DNA of 64,000 nt. Source: UMGS1279 sp045577695 (GTDB lineage: Bacteria; Bacillota; Clostridia; Oscillospirales; Acutalibacteraceae). Positions within the stretch are counted from its first letter, which is position 1, and the number at the start of each line of letters is the position of its first letter. Positions 9,555-17,914 of the stretch are shown one piece after another. Where the stretch lies: assembly GCA_045577695.1 (NCBI GenBank), contig JAZNIW010000029.1, forward strand, positions 1 through 64,000. Reading direction: 5' to 3'. The notes below the pieces were generated by a model. That model had not been told where the DNA came from, searched no databases, and saw only the letters and a program-made list of their open reading frames with translations. The translations under genes were made by a program, and so were the position numbers.

Positions 9555-10522
9555 ATCAACCTACCGTTTCGGTGATCATTCCGGTGTATAACGGAGAAAA
9601 CGATCTTGCTCGCTGTGTCGATTCGGTTTTAGACCAGAGCTACCCGGCCTTGGAGATTTTTTTGATCGACGATGGATCGACCGACCGCACCGGTGAAATT
9701 TGCGATGCATATGCCCGTAAGGACCGACGCATTCAGGTCATTCATAAAGAAAATGAGGGCTCGAGTGTTGCCCGCAATTTGGCAGTAGAAAAAGCTACGG
9801 GTGAAATGCTTTCTTTTATCGACTCGGATGATATTTTGTCTGCGGATTTGTATGAAATTTGTGTGGCCGCTATGATAAAGCACCAAGTGGATATGGTGCG
9901 TTACGATCACTGCATTACTTTGGATAAACTCGGTCTTAAAACCGGCCAACCGTTGGAAAAGATTCTTCCCGCCGAAGAGGTTACCACATTGATTTTAACG
10001 GATACCTTTGGTAGTCAGTTGTGGCAGTATCTTTTTAAAAAGCAACTGTGGGTAGGCATTGTCAGTCCCAAAGGGCGTTTGGCACAAGATATGGCGGTGT
10101 TGCACCTAGCTACCGACCGCGCAGAGCAATGCCTTTGCCTGAAAAGAAATTTATATTATTATTACCAAACCAATCCCCACAACGTATCCAATGCCAACCG
10201 CAAAAGGGTAAAGGGCACCTCGGACCGTGCTTATGTCTATTGGGAGAGGGTGGCTTTTTGCCGTGCCAAGGGTCAAACCTATCTGGCAGTATTGCCGCAG
10301 TGTTTGGCCAAGGCAACGGAATATTCTCTTTCGGCTTTTTTGCGGTGCGATTTTTGGACCGAGGAGCAATATGCCACCGACCGCAAGCGGTTTTTAGCCG
10401 AAATTCGTCGGAATTTGTGGGCGATATTAACCAACCACCAGAGCGACTGCAAGCGAAAAGGAGCGGCGGTGTTGTGTGCCTTGTTTCCGTTTGTATTTCG
10501 GTGGGTAGCTAAAGGAAAATGA
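9551..10522 (+). CDS. Glycosyltransferase family 2
   Basis: Inverting GT-A glycosyltransferase of 323 aa. It has the textbook N-terminus TVSVIIPVYNGENDL, the nucleotide-binding IDDGSTDRTG (D40-D41), SSVARNLAVEKATG, and the metal-binding D91-S-D-D94. The frame is open upstream to 9326, but that extension lies inside the preceding gene. ATG 9551 is preceded by AAAGGAGAG and overlaps the upstream stop by 4 bases, so it is the real start. It acts in repeat-unit assembly; the sugar is unknown. Confidence 0.9.
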   Translation: MNQPTVSVIIPVYNGENDLARCVDSVLDQSYPALEIFLIDDGSTDRTGEICDAYARKDRRIQVIHKENEGSSVARNLAVEKATGEMLSFIDSDDILSADLYEICVAAMIKHQVDMVRYDHCITLDKLGLKTGQPLEKILPAEEVTTLILTDTFGSQLWQYLFKKQLWVGIVSPKGRLAQDMAVLHLATDRAEQCLCLKRNLYYYYQTNPHNVSNANRKRVKGTSDRAYVYWERVAFCRAKGQTYLAVLPQCLAKATEYSLSAFLRCDFWTEEQYATDRKRFLAEIRRNLWAILTNHQSDCKRKGAAVLCALFPFVFRWVAKGK

Positions 10523-10526
10523 GAAA

Positions 10527-12065
10527 ATGACCAAGAACAAGAAAAAAGCTCCAATACAAAGCGGCGCTATCGTTGCCTATATCAATTTGTTTTTGAATAT
10601 GGCGCTGAGTATTTTGCTCACTCCTTTTTTGATTCGCTCACTGGGAGAAGGGGAGTATGGGGTTTATAAAATTGTGCAATCCTTTGCCGGACAACTTACC
10701 ATTGTGAGTTTTGGCATTGCCACCTTGATAGCACGTTATATTGCTTTTTACGATGCTAAGGGCCAAAAAAAGGAAAAAGAAAATTTTCTCTTTTTTGCAA
10801 AGGGCATCACCTACTTATTGGCTGCCATTATGGCGGCGGCGGGAATGGTGATGTATTTTCTGATTGATTCCCTTTATGCGGAATCCTTGACGCATTCTCA
10901 ATTAGCCACCGCCAAAACGCTAATGATTTTCTTGGTTGGCACCTTGGTGGTCAATGTCATTGCCGATTCCAATATTGGTATGATGAATGCGCACGAGCGG
11001 TTCGCAGTCTCCCACGGGACCCAATCCTTTAAAATCGTTGCCCGCACCCTTGTTATTGTGGTGCTGTTACGTTTGGGGGTTGGCTCGCTCGGTATTGTGA
11101 CAACCGACTTTGCGGTATCGCTTCTCATTTTATGCTATACCTCCTTTTATAATCGGTCGGTACTCAAAGAAAAAGCCGTTTTTCACTGTGTGGATAAAAC
11201 CTTGTTTAAAGAGTGTCTTTTATTTGCTTTGGCTATTTTTTTCCAAACAATCATCAATCAAGTCAACCACAATTTGGATAATGTGATTTTAGGGGTGATG
11301 ACTACGGCCGAATGTGTGACCATCTATTCGGTTGCCCTGACCGTTTCAACGACATACAGTTCACTGGTAACTTCTTTCGGTGGCCTGTTTACTCCCAGCG
11401 CCACCCGTTTGGTGGCCAACAATGCTACCGGTGAAGAGCTGACCGATTTTGTGGTAAAACCGGGTCGTTATCAGTTAATGATCGCCTCGCTTATTTTGTG
11501 CGGATTCATCCTTTTTGGCAAAGAGTTTTTAATTCTTTGGGTGGGCGAATCTTTCTTGTCGGTTTATCCTGCCATTGTCTTACTGTTGGCCACCGCCTTA
11601 ATCCCCTCCATTCAATCGGTAACCGAAGCGGTGCTCAATGCTATGCTAAAACGAATGGGCCGTTCGATTATACTGCTTTTGATGTGTGTGATAAATCTTA
11701 CCGTCTCTATTCTTTGCATTCGGAAAATTGGCTATCTTGGAGCCGCGGTGGGTACGGCGTTCTCTTTTGTCGTCGGGCATGGCCTTCTCATCAATCTTTA
11801 TTTAAAAAAGGTGGCCAAGTTTAAAATTCGCCGTATGTTTTCGGGGATTTTTCGCAAAACGTGGCTCAGTGTTCTGATTAGTTTTGTGCTGGGCATTCCC
11901 CTTACCTTTTTGCCAAAAGGCTTCGGTTGGTTCCTTTTTAAAGTGTTGGTATTTGTTTTGATTTACTTAGCTTTGCTATACGGCGTTGGGATGAACGAAG
12001 AAGAAAAAGAGACTGCAAAAGGATTGATTTTTCGCGCTTTACATAAAACGAAAAAAAGGAGTTAG
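10527..12065 (+). CDS. Polysaccharide flippase (Wzx/MOP superfamily)
   Basis: Integral membrane protein of 512 aa with about 12-14 hydrophobic helices, opening with SGAIVAYINLFLNMALSILL and the SLGEGEYGVYKIVQSFAG loop typical of oligosaccharide flippases. It should move the undecaprenyl-linked repeat unit across the membrane for the polymerase at 6358. A short polar N-terminus (TKNKKKAP) precedes helix 1. It lies 4 bases after the GT2 gene and 3 bases before the acyltransferase. Confidence 0.9.
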   Translation: MTKNKKKAPIQSGAIVAYINLFLNMALSILLTPFLIRSLGEGEYGVYKIVQSFAGQLTIVSFGIATLIARYIAFYDAKGQKKEKENFLFFAKGITYLLAAIMAAAGMVMYFLIDSLYAESLTHSQLATAKTLMIFLVGTLVVNVIADSNIGMMNAHERFAVSHGTQSFKIVARTLVIVVLLRLGVGSLGIVTTDFAVSLLILCYTSFYNRSVLKEKAVFHCVDKTLFKECLLFALAIFFQTIINQVNHNLDNVILGVMTTAECVTIYSVALTVSTTYSSLVTSFGGLFTPSATRLVANNATGEELTDFVVKPGRYQLMIASLILCGFILFGKEFLILWVGESFLSVYPAIVLLLATALIPSIQSVTEAVLNAMLKRMGRSIILLLMCVINLTVSILCIRKIGYLGAAVGTAFSFVVGHGLLINLYLKKVAKFKIRRMFSGIFRKTWLSVLISFVLGIPLTFLPKGFGWFLFKVLVFVLIYLALLYGVGMNEEEKETAKGLIFRALHKTKKRS

Positions 12066-12068
12066 AAG

Positions 12069-13061
12069 ATGCGAAAAAAGGATTATCTTTGTAAGGAAGA
12101 ATGCGATTGTCTAAAAGGAATTTTTGCGGTGTTTGTTTTAATGTCGCATTTGTTTGGGGCGGTTAGTTCCTATTTTGTTACTTCCCCTTTTCGACACGTT
12201 TTTCAAGCTATGGGTTATCTTTCTGTTTCGGTTTTTTTCTTTCTTTCGGGGTATGGTCTTTCGTTACAATATAGCCGAAGGGGAAAAGCGTATCTCACCC
12301 AATTTCCCAAACGGCGGCTGCTGCCTTATGCGATAGTCTATTTATTCACGCTCTTGATTTATCTGTTTTTCCGCGTTATTGTTTTGGGTGAGGCATTTCG
12401 TTTTCCCTTATTTATATTGTCTTTTTTACTCAGCAATACTTATATCAGCAATGGATGGTATTTGCAAACCTTGTTTTTGTTTTATCTTTTCTTTTTGGCC
12501 GCCTATTTTTCTTTTAAAAAACGAAAACATAAATATGCTTTTTTGTTTTTATTGGTTGTTTTATATTGTATTATTTGTTTTTTTTGTAAAGCACCTACTC
12601 ATTTGTATAAATCTTCGCTGGCCTTCCCGCTTGGGTTTTCATACTATGACGAGCAAGAAAAAATCGACCGTTTTTTAGAAAACGGTCGGCGAGAACTTAT
12701 TTGTTCCATCGGTTTATTTTTCTCGTTTTGCGCTTGTTTTATCGTGGGAAGTTTGCCGATTTTTCCTATTGTGGCGCGCTTGTTTGAAATGGGTTCGGCG
12801 GTTTTCTTCGTTTTATTTGTGTTAACACTGGTTCGCCACGTTCGCATCAATTGGTTTTTTACTCGATGGTTAGGAAAATATTATTTAGAAATTTATGTAA
12901 TGCAGGGAATGGCTATTTCTTTGTTCCAAAGCCGTTTGATTTTTCTTGAAAATCCTATATTATTGGTTTTGGCTGCCTGCGTTGTATTGGGGATACTGGT
13001 TTTGTTGACCCACCCGATTTATGGATATATCAATCAAAAACTTTTCCGAAGGAGCAAATGA
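12069..13061 (+). CDS. Acyltransferase family 3 membrane protein
   Basis: A 330-aa polytopic membrane protein of the acyltransferase-3 (OafA/NodX-like) family. It starts with CDCLKGIFAVFVLMSHLFG, where the H of SHLFG corresponds to the conserved catalytic histidine, followed by SVSVFFFLSGYGL and a KRRLLPY segment, with about ten membrane helices. These enzymes O-acetylate or otherwise acylate sugars. In this operon it would decorate the exopolysaccharide. Base composition is slightly more AT-rich than its neighbours, common for such membrane proteins. Confidence 0.82.
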   Translation: MRKKDYLCKEECDCLKGIFAVFVLMSHLFGAVSSYFVTSPFRHVFQAMGYLSVSVFFFLSGYGLSLQYSRRGKAYLTQFPKRRLLPYAIVYLFTLLIYLFFRVIVLGEAFRFPLFILSFLLSNTYISNGWYLQTLFLFYLFFLAAYFSFKKRKHKYAFLFLLVVLYCIICFFCKAPTHLYKSSLAFPLGFSYYDEQEKIDRFLENGRRELICSIGLFFSFCACFIVGSLPIFPIVARLFEMGSAVFFVLFVLTLVRHVRINWFFTRWLGKYYLEIYVMQGMAISLFQSRLIFLENPILLVLAACVVLGILVLLTHPIYGYINQKLFRRSK

Positions 13062-13064
13062 TTT

Positions 13065-14138
13065 ATGTTGCCAAAAAATGTCGTATTAGAAAATAAAACG
13101 ATTCTGGTGACCGGTGCAGCCGGTTTTATCGGTGCCAATTTGGTAAAAGAATTACTTCGCACTGTTTCGCCCGTTTGCATTATCGGGGTAGATAATTGTA
13201 ACGATTATTACGATGTGTCACTTAAAAAATATCGTCTACAACAAATCGAGAGGCTTTCCGATGAGCACCCCGCATCGCGCTTTACCTTTTTTAAGGGATC
13301 GATTGCCGATAAGGCACTGGTCGATTCGTTGTTTGAAAAATACCGTCCCGCCGTGGTGGTGAATCTGGCGGCGCAGGCCGGTGTGCGGTATTCAATCGAC
13401 CATCCCGATGTCTACATCGAATCCAATATTATTGGTTTTTACCATATTCTCGAAGCGTGTCGGCGTTACCCGGTCGAGCATCTGGTGTATGCCTCTTCTT
13501 CGTCGGTTTATGGCTCAAACAAAAAAATCCCCTATTCAACGGAGGATAAGGTTGAAACCCCCGTTTCCCTTTATGCTGCCACCAAAAAGAGCAACGAATT
13601 GATGGCTCACGCTTATGCTAAACTGTATAACATCCCTTCAACCGGACTTCGCTTTTTCACGGTTTATGGGCCGGCCGGTCGGCCGGATATGGCCTATTTT
13701 GGTTTTACCAACAAACTGAAAAAGGGGGAGAGCATTGAAATTTTCAATTTTGGAAATTGCAAGCGAGATTTCACCTATGTTGACGATATCGTCGAGGGGG
13801 TTAAACGTGTAATGATGCGCGCGCCGGAGAAGAAAAAGGGGGAAGATGGTCTACCGATTCCGCCCTATAAAGTGTATAATATCGGGAATTCCAATCCTGA
13901 AAATCTGTTGGATTTTGTGCAAATTCTTTCCGAAGAATTGGTGCGCGCCGGCGTTCTTCCGTCCTATTACGATTTCGAATCGCACAAAAAATTGGTACCA
14001 ATGCAGGCCGGTGATGTTCCAATCACTTTTGCCGACACCAAACCCTTGGAAGAAGATATGGGCTTTCGCCCCAACACCCCCTTGCGCGAGGGACTTCGCT
14101 GTTTTGCCGAATGGTATAAAGAATTTTATAAGATATAA
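13065..14138 (+). CDS. UDP-glucuronate 4-epimerase-like NAD-dependent epimerase
   Basis: Extended short-chain dehydrogenase/reductase of 357 aa. It has the NAD-binding loop G17-AAG-FIG, the GVDNCNDYYDVSLKKYRL segment characteristic of UDP-glucuronate 4-epimerases (CapI/LpsL type), NLAAQAGVRYS, SSSSVYG, and the catalytic Y170-x3-K174. The likely reaction is interconversion of UDP-glucuronate and UDP-galacturonate. The next gene makes UDP-glucuronate, which supports this over a UDP-glucose epimerase role. ATG 13065 has GGAG 10 bases upstream. Confidence 0.85.
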   Translation: MLPKNVVLENKTILVTGAAGFIGANLVKELLRTVSPVCIIGVDNCNDYYDVSLKKYRLQQIERLSDEHPASRFTFFKGSIADKALVDSLFEKYRPAVVVNLAAQAGVRYSIDHPDVYIESNIIGFYHILEACRRYPVEHLVYASSSSVYGSNKKIPYSTEDKVETPVSLYAATKKSNELMAHAYAKLYNIPSTGLRFFTVYGPAGRPDMAYFGFTNKLKKGESIEIFNFGNCKRDFTYVDDIVEGVKRVMMRAPEKKKGEDGLPIPPYKVYNIGNSNPENLLDFVQILSEELVRAGVLPSYYDFESHKKLVPMQAGDVPITFADTKPLEEDMGFRPNTPLREGLRCFAEWYKEFYKI

Positions 14139-14152
14139 GGAGAGAATCAAAA

Positions 14153-15337
14153 ATGAAAATTGCCGTTGCCGGTACCGGTTATGTCGGTCTTTCGATTGCC
14201 ACCCTTTTATCCCAACACAACGAAGTGACGGCGGTGGATATTATTCCTACCAAGGTGGAAATGATAAACAACCGCATTTCGCCTATTGTAGATAAGGAGA
14301 TAGAGGAATTTTTCGCCACAAAGGAATTGCACTTAACTGCCACGTTGAAAGGGGAGGAGGCCTATCGCACGGCCGATTTTGTTGTGATTGCCACCCCCAC
14401 CAATTATGATGAAACCAAAAATTATTTTGATACGTCTAGCGTGGAAAAGGTAATTGAACAGGTAAAACAAATCAATCCAAATGCCTTTATGGTGATAAAA
14501 TCCACCGTTCCGGTCGGCTTCACCGAGCGGGTGCGCGCTACCTATCAATCGGATAAGATTTTATTCAGCCCCGAATTCTTGCGTGAGGGTCGCGCCTTGT
14601 ACGACAACCTTTATCCCAGTCGCATTATCGTCGGATTTCCCGAGGGGGAAAAGGCCCTGCAAAAAGCGGCGGAAACTTTCGCCGGTTTGTTGAAGCAAGG
14701 GGCCATCAAAGAAAACATCGAAACCCGTTTTATGAAACCCACCGAGGCGGAAGCCGTCAAACTCTTTGCCAACACCTATTTGGCATTGCGCGTTTCCTTC
14801 TTTAATGAACTTGATACCTACGCTGTTATGCGTGGGTTGGATACCAAATCGATCATCGAAGGGGTGGGACTCGATCCCCGCATCGGTGACCATTATAACA
14901 ACCCATCTTTTGGGTACGGCGGCTACTGTCTGCCCAAGGATACCAAGCAACTGTTGGCCAATTATCAAGGAGTGCCGGAGAATATTATTTCAGCTATTGT
15001 GGCCGCCAACCGCACCCGTAAAGATTTTGTGGCTGACCAAATTATTGCCAAGAACCCCAAGCGAGTGGGGGTCTACCGTTTAACGATGAAGGCAGGAAGT
15101 GACAATTTCCGTCAATCCTCCATTCAAGGGGTAATGAAGCGCATTAAGGCCAAAGGAATTGAAGTGGCGGTTTACGAACCAACCTTGAAACAAGAAACAT
15201 TTTTCAACAGTCGAGTGCTGACCGACATCAACGAGTTTAAAGCCACCTGTGACATCATTCTGGCAAACCGCTACCACGAGGACTTAGCCGATGTGTTGAA
15301 TAAAGTGTATACCCGCGATTTGTATTTTCGAGATTAA
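14153..15337 (+). CDS. ugd: UDP-glucose 6-dehydrogenase
   Basis: Oxidises UDP-glucose to UDP-glucuronate with two NAD. Seen: the N-terminal dinucleotide site GTGYVGLS (residues 7-14), VVIATPTNYD, KSTVPVGFTE, SPEFLREGRALYDNL, and the catalytic cysteine C259 in YGGYCLPKDTKQL. Length of 394 aa is normal for the Gram-positive/Wbp type. It is the last gene of the exopolysaccharide operon, 14 bases after the epimerase, with AAGGAGAG before ATG 14153. It supplies uronic acid donors. Confidence 0.95.
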   Translation: MKIAVAGTGYVGLSIATLLSQHNEVTAVDIIPTKVEMINNRISPIVDKEIEEFFATKELHLTATLKGEEAYRTADFVVIATPTNYDETKNYFDTSSVEKVIEQVKQINPNAFMVIKSTVPVGFTERVRATYQSDKILFSPEFLREGRALYDNLYPSRIIVGFPEGEKALQKAAETFAGLLKQGAIKENIETRFMKPTEAEAVKLFANTYLALRVSFFNELDTYAVMRGLDTKSIIEGVGLDPRIGDHYNNPSFGYGGYCLPKDTKQLLANYQGVPENIISAIVAANRTRKDFVADQIIAKNPKRVGVYRLTMKAGSDNFRQSSIQGVMKRIKAKGIEVAVYEPTLKQETFFNSRVLTDINEFKATCDIILANRYHEDLADVLNKVYTRDLYFRD

Positions 15338-15418
15338 AAATTTTTTCAATAAAAGTATATACCGTAAAGAACAAAAAGGAAGGATCACTGCAAGACCTGT
15401 ATAACAACAGCACTATTG

Positions 15419-15510
15419 GGGCTCCACCCGTAAGGAAATAAGCGGCTTAAACTCTGAAAACATAGCAAGAAACCGCCTTTTCCTTGCGAAGGGAGCCTTT
15501 TCTGATAATT
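15419..15510 (+). terminator. Nested hairpin after ugd, possible operon terminator
   Basis: GGGCTCC at 15419-15425 pairs with GGGAGCC at 15491-15497. Inside it CCCGTAAGGA faces TCCTTGCGAA imperfectly, and GCGG faces CCGC. CTTTTCTGATAATTTTTT follows. It is the first structure after the exopolysaccharide operon and could end it. The CCGTAAGGA word recurs in other intergenic hairpins of the window (34926 and 62200 areas), so it may also be a dispersed palindromic repeat. Confidence 0.35.
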
Positions 15511-15584
15511 TTTTCGGGGCGGGGAAGTGGTTTTAGGTCCTCTAGACAGAGAGATATACGGTTTTCCGCTTGTTATCATACAAA

Positions 15585-15616
15585 AAAGGATGTGCAGAAA
15601 TTTCTACACATCCTTT
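15585..15616. repeat. Palindromic hairpin GGATGTG/CACATCC
   Basis: AAAGGATGTG and CACATCCTTT face each other around an AGAAATTTCT core that is itself self-complementary, with one mismatched pair (C/A). It can fold into a near-perfect 32-base hairpin on either strand. No consistent T tract follows, so its role as a terminator is uncertain. Confidence 0.5.
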
Positions 15617-15650
15617 CAATTATGGGCATTGGCGCTTTGTTTGTCGACCG

Positions 15651-15678
15651 ACACTCGTTCTTTTGAACGAGTGTTTTT
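15651..15678 (+). terminator. Rho-independent terminator
   Basis: Perfect 10-base stem ACACTCGTTC (15651-15660), TTTT loop, GAACGAGTGT (15665-15674), ending in a T run to 15678. Good candidate for the final stop of transcription from the exopolysaccharide operon, 314 bases after ugd. Confidence 0.75.
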
Positions 15679-15932
15679 CATCTAAGTTGACAGACTGGGC
15701 ATACTATCGTATCTTGCGGGTATCATCAACACGGCTTGTGCCGAGTTTTTTGAAGGCAATAATGTGAATTTTAATGTTGGTTAAAATCCGATTCATTGCC
15801 TGCGCGGTTTACAACAACCTAACAAATTTATTCTAGCAGAAAGAAAAACGCTTGTCAATGATTTTTTGTTAGAGTATCTAAAATTCTGCGATTTACATAA
15901 GGAATAAGTGTGAATTTTGCATAAAATGTCAA

Positions 15933-15961
15933 TTGCAATCGATGGATTTTTGTGTTATAGT
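15933..15961 (+). promoter_or_regulatory. sigma-A promoter without a downstream gene
   Basis: TTGCAA at 15933-15938, a 17-base spacer, TATAGT at 15956-15961. No protein gene follows on this strand for more than 2 kb (the next plus-strand gene is at 18398, beyond a terminator), so it probably drives the candidate small RNA that ends at the hairpin 16261-16314. Confidence 0.55.
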
Positions 15962-15967
15962 AAAGAC

Positions 15968-16320
15968 ACAGAAAAGGAAAGCGGTGATACCAATGTTCCG
16001 GTAAAGGATAACATCTCTCCGAAAACCGAAAGACTTTTTAAATTCAATCTGTGAGGAATCGAAAAGGTCAAAAGGAATAAGGAGAGTGGTAATATAAAAC
16101 CTTCTGTTCTTGCCGACCAAAGAGCCAAAGAAACCACTTTATGGAAACAAGTAGTGAGAAAGTATTGTCGAAGAAGCGAATCGGTTGTGAGAAAGAAAAA
16201 GAGAAGGTAATATAGAGAAAGAGAGGTATAAAAAAGATGCTGGATATTAAGAGTCAGCAGAAATGACCCTTAACCGTCAAAGATGTGTAAAGAAACATCG
16301 GTTAAGGGTCATTTCTATTT
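15968..16320 (+). ncRNA. Candidate small RNA of about 350 bases
   Basis: The interval starts about 7 bases after the -10 box of a good promoter and ends in a perfect 16-base hairpin followed by CTATTTTT. It is strikingly purine-rich and carries several ribosome-site-like words (AAAGGAAAG, GTAAAGGAT, AAGGAGAG, AGAAGG, GAGAGG). The only ORFs are very short (six codons from GTG 15984 ending at a TAA, and 24 codons from ATG 16141), neither convincing. I could not match it to 6S, tmRNA, RNase P, SRP RNA or a riboswitch by eye. Ends are estimates. Confidence 0.35.
16261..16320 (+). terminator. 16-base inverted repeat with T-rich tail
   Basis: AAATGACCCTTAACCG at 16261-16276 is repeated exactly inverted at 16299-16314. 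A smaller GATGT/ACATC stem can extend it inward. CTATTTTTATAA follows. It would terminate the candidate small RNA. The high symmetry would also suit a protein-binding site. Confidence 0.6.
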
Positions 16321-16333
16321 TTATAAAGAAGTT

Positions 16334-16368
16334 CTTCCGACCTTTTTACAGAAAAAGGCGGATTTTTT
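16334..16368 (+). terminator. Second hairpin with T tract
   Basis: CCG-A-CCTTTTT faces AAAAAGG-C-GG around ACAG, followed by ATTTTTT. It is about 20 bases after the preceding hairpin and may serve as a backup terminator. Confidence 0.5.
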
Positions 16369-16485
16369 CATATCTCTTTTAAAAACTACGGACCGTTTTT
16401 ACTAAAAAAGAAAAACGATTACATAGCCTGTGATTGAGGCACACTCCGTCAAAAGGTATTGCACTTCGTTTGACAATTCCGCACC

Positions 16486-16530
16486 TAAAAAACAAAGGGA
16501 GAACACTTCCTTGCGAAGCGTCTCCCTTCG
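16486..16530 (-). terminator. Rho-independent terminator of the DRTGG-PHP-queH operon
   Basis: On the minus strand AAGGGAGA, an inner CGCTTC/GAAGTG stem and TTCTCCCTT are followed by TGTTTTTT. It begins about 15 bases after the queH stop, as expected for the end of that operon. Confidence 0.75.
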
Positions 16531-16544
16531 ACAAACTTTTTGGT

Positions 16545-17186
16545 TTATCGATTGATTTCTTTCGGTTTCGTGCGGCGTTGTTCCGCTGAGAAAAGGCAAC
16601 CGCAGTAGTCTTGACGGTAGAGGCTGTATTCTCTTGAGAGTTCGGTTGAACGCAGATATCCGTTTTTCTTTTTAAAATCGCAGGGCAAAAAGGAAACTCC
16701 TACCTTTTTCGCCCATTTTTGGCCAATTTCATTGAGCAAGGCGGCGTTTTTTAAAGGGCTGATGGTTAGCGTGGTCGTAAAATAATCCATCCCCAACTGT
16801 TGTGCTGTTTCGGCCGTTTTGGAGATTCGCAAATCAAAGCAGATAGCGCAGCGTTCCCCACCCTCGGAGCAGTGTTCCAACCCTTTGACCCGATTCAAAA
16901 ACAACTCTTTTTCAAAATCCCCCTCTAAAAAAGAGATGGGATGTATGGCAGGAAATTGCGTGATAAACCGCTTTTGTTCGGCTACGCGGGTTTGGTACTC
17001 CGTATCGGGATACAGGTTGGGATTGTAATAAAAAACCGTGATAGAAAAGAAAGGCGATAAGGACTCCAACACCGCGCTGGAACAAGGGGCGCAACAACTG
17101 TGAAGCAGCAGGGTGGGGGTCTGACCGGCCGCTTGATGGCGGGCAATACAGCTTTCCATTTCGGCTTGGTAGTTTTGCTTGTTCAT
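16545..17186 (-). CDS. queH: Epoxyqueuosine reductase QueH
   Basis: QueH (formerly DUF208) reduces epoxyqueuosine to queuosine, the last step of the modified tRNA wobble base. All hallmark cysteines are visible: C31-C32-x2-C35 in LLLHSCCAPCSS, C113-x2-C116 in ERCAICFDLR, and C195-x-C197 near the end, which bind Fe-S and metal. Length of 213 aa is normal. The frame is open further upstream, but ATG 17186 has AGGAGG before it and overlaps the PHP gene stop by 4 bases, so it is the start. It is last in a three-gene operon. Confidence 0.93.
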   Translation of the reverse strand: MNKQNYQAEMESCIARHQAAGQTPTLLLHSCCAPCSSAVLESLSPFFSITVFYYNPNLYPDTEYQTRVAEQKRFITQFPAIHPISFLEGDFEKELFLNRVKGLEHCSEGGERCAICFDLRISKTAETAQQLGMDYFTTTLTISPLKNAALLNEIGQKWAKKVGVSFLPCDFKKKNGYLRSTELSREYSLYRQDYCGCLFSAEQRRTKPKEINR

Positions 17187-17914
17187 TTTGGGGTTACCTC
17201 CTCGCCCCGTAAAAAGGCAATAATCCCCTCGGGTGAGGGGTCTTGCGGGGTGATGAAAAACTCTTTTTCGTGCATATCGGCCAAGAAGTGGGCATCGGAA
17301 TTGCAAAGAAACCGGCACCCTTGGAAATAAGGATGTGCAGCCGAAAGCTCCTCTCTCTTTTTTGGGTCGTTCCATTCGGCGGCGGTGAAGCGGCTGTCGG
17401 GTGGCACAAAACCAAGATTGGAGAGCAGAGAGTTGGTGGACTTGTCCACGTGGGCGGGGAAGGCCACCCCACCCATAGCGGTTACCGTATCTATCGCCTC
17501 TTCGAAGGAAAGGTCGGTGGCGTTGATTAACAAATACTCTTCCTCTCCCAGGATACCGTCGGCTTCGTCCATCAACCGTTGTTCGCCGAAAACAGCGGGG
17601 TTGTTTTTTAGGTGAAAGAGTTTGCTTTTTACCAAAGAATCAAAGCTCATCGCTTCTTTCTCTTTGGCGAACAAGCAAACCACGTGCACCTCTTCCTTGG
17701 TGGTCAGTTCCATTCCGTAAAGCACCGTAATGCCATAAGGGGCGGCCGCCTTCTTCAATGCCGCCACATTGCCCATTGTGTTGTGGTCGGTTAAAGCTAT
17801 GGCATCCAATCCGCCGACAAAGGCCATACCGGCAATGTTGGCCGGAGTCATATCGTTGTCGCCGCAAGGAGAAAGGCAGGAGTGCAGATGAAAATCGTAG
17901 TATAGCCGTTTCAT
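17183..17914 (-). CDS. PHP-domain metal-dependent phosphoesterase
   Basis: A 243-aa protein of the polymerase-and-histidinol-phosphatase (PHP) family. It has the metal-binding H9-L-H11 near the N-terminus (YDFHLHSCLSPCG), ALTDHNT (D43-H44), GMELTT with its glutamate, a later AHVDK motif and the C-terminal NSDAH motif. Substrate is unknown; relatives are 3',5'-nucleotide or nucleoside phosphatases. It overlaps both neighbours by 4 bases, so all three genes are coupled. In many Clostridia PHP and DRTGG proteins sit beside the [FeFe]-hydrogenase genes; here they are about 26 kb away. Confidence 0.88.
   Translation of the reverse strand: MKRLYYDFHLHSCLSPCGDNDMTPANIAGMAFVGGLDAIALTDHNTMGNVAALKKAAAPYGITVLYGMELTTKEEVHVVCLFAKEKEAMSFDSLVKSKLFHLKNNPAVFGEQRLMDEADGILGEEEYLLINATDLSFEEAIDTVTAMGGVAFPAHVDKSTNSLLSNLGFVPPDSRFTAAEWNDPKKREELSAAHPYFQGCRFLCNSDAHFLADMHEKEFFITPQDPSPEGIIAFLRGEEVTPK

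Larger units (their letters stand above)
15338..16544. other. Gene-free stretch with hairpins and a candidate RNA
   Basis: No ORF longer than about 65 codons here has a credible ribosome site or protein-like composition on either strand. The stretch holds a nested imperfect inverted repeat (15419-15510), a hairpin at 15585-15616, a clear terminator (15651-15678), a good promoter (15933-15961) leading into a purine-rich region that ends in a perfect 16-base inverted repeat (16261-16314), a further hairpin with a T tract (16334-16368) and the minus-strand terminator of queH. Confidence 0.7.

Noticed and set aside
10048..10512. 154-codon plus-strand frame inside the GT2 gene
   Set aside because: It overlaps the real GT2 frame completely, has no ribosome site and no domain.
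17243..17615. Plus-strand frames opposite the PHP gene
   Set aside because: Shadow frames of a coding region with clear PHP motifs on the minus strand.
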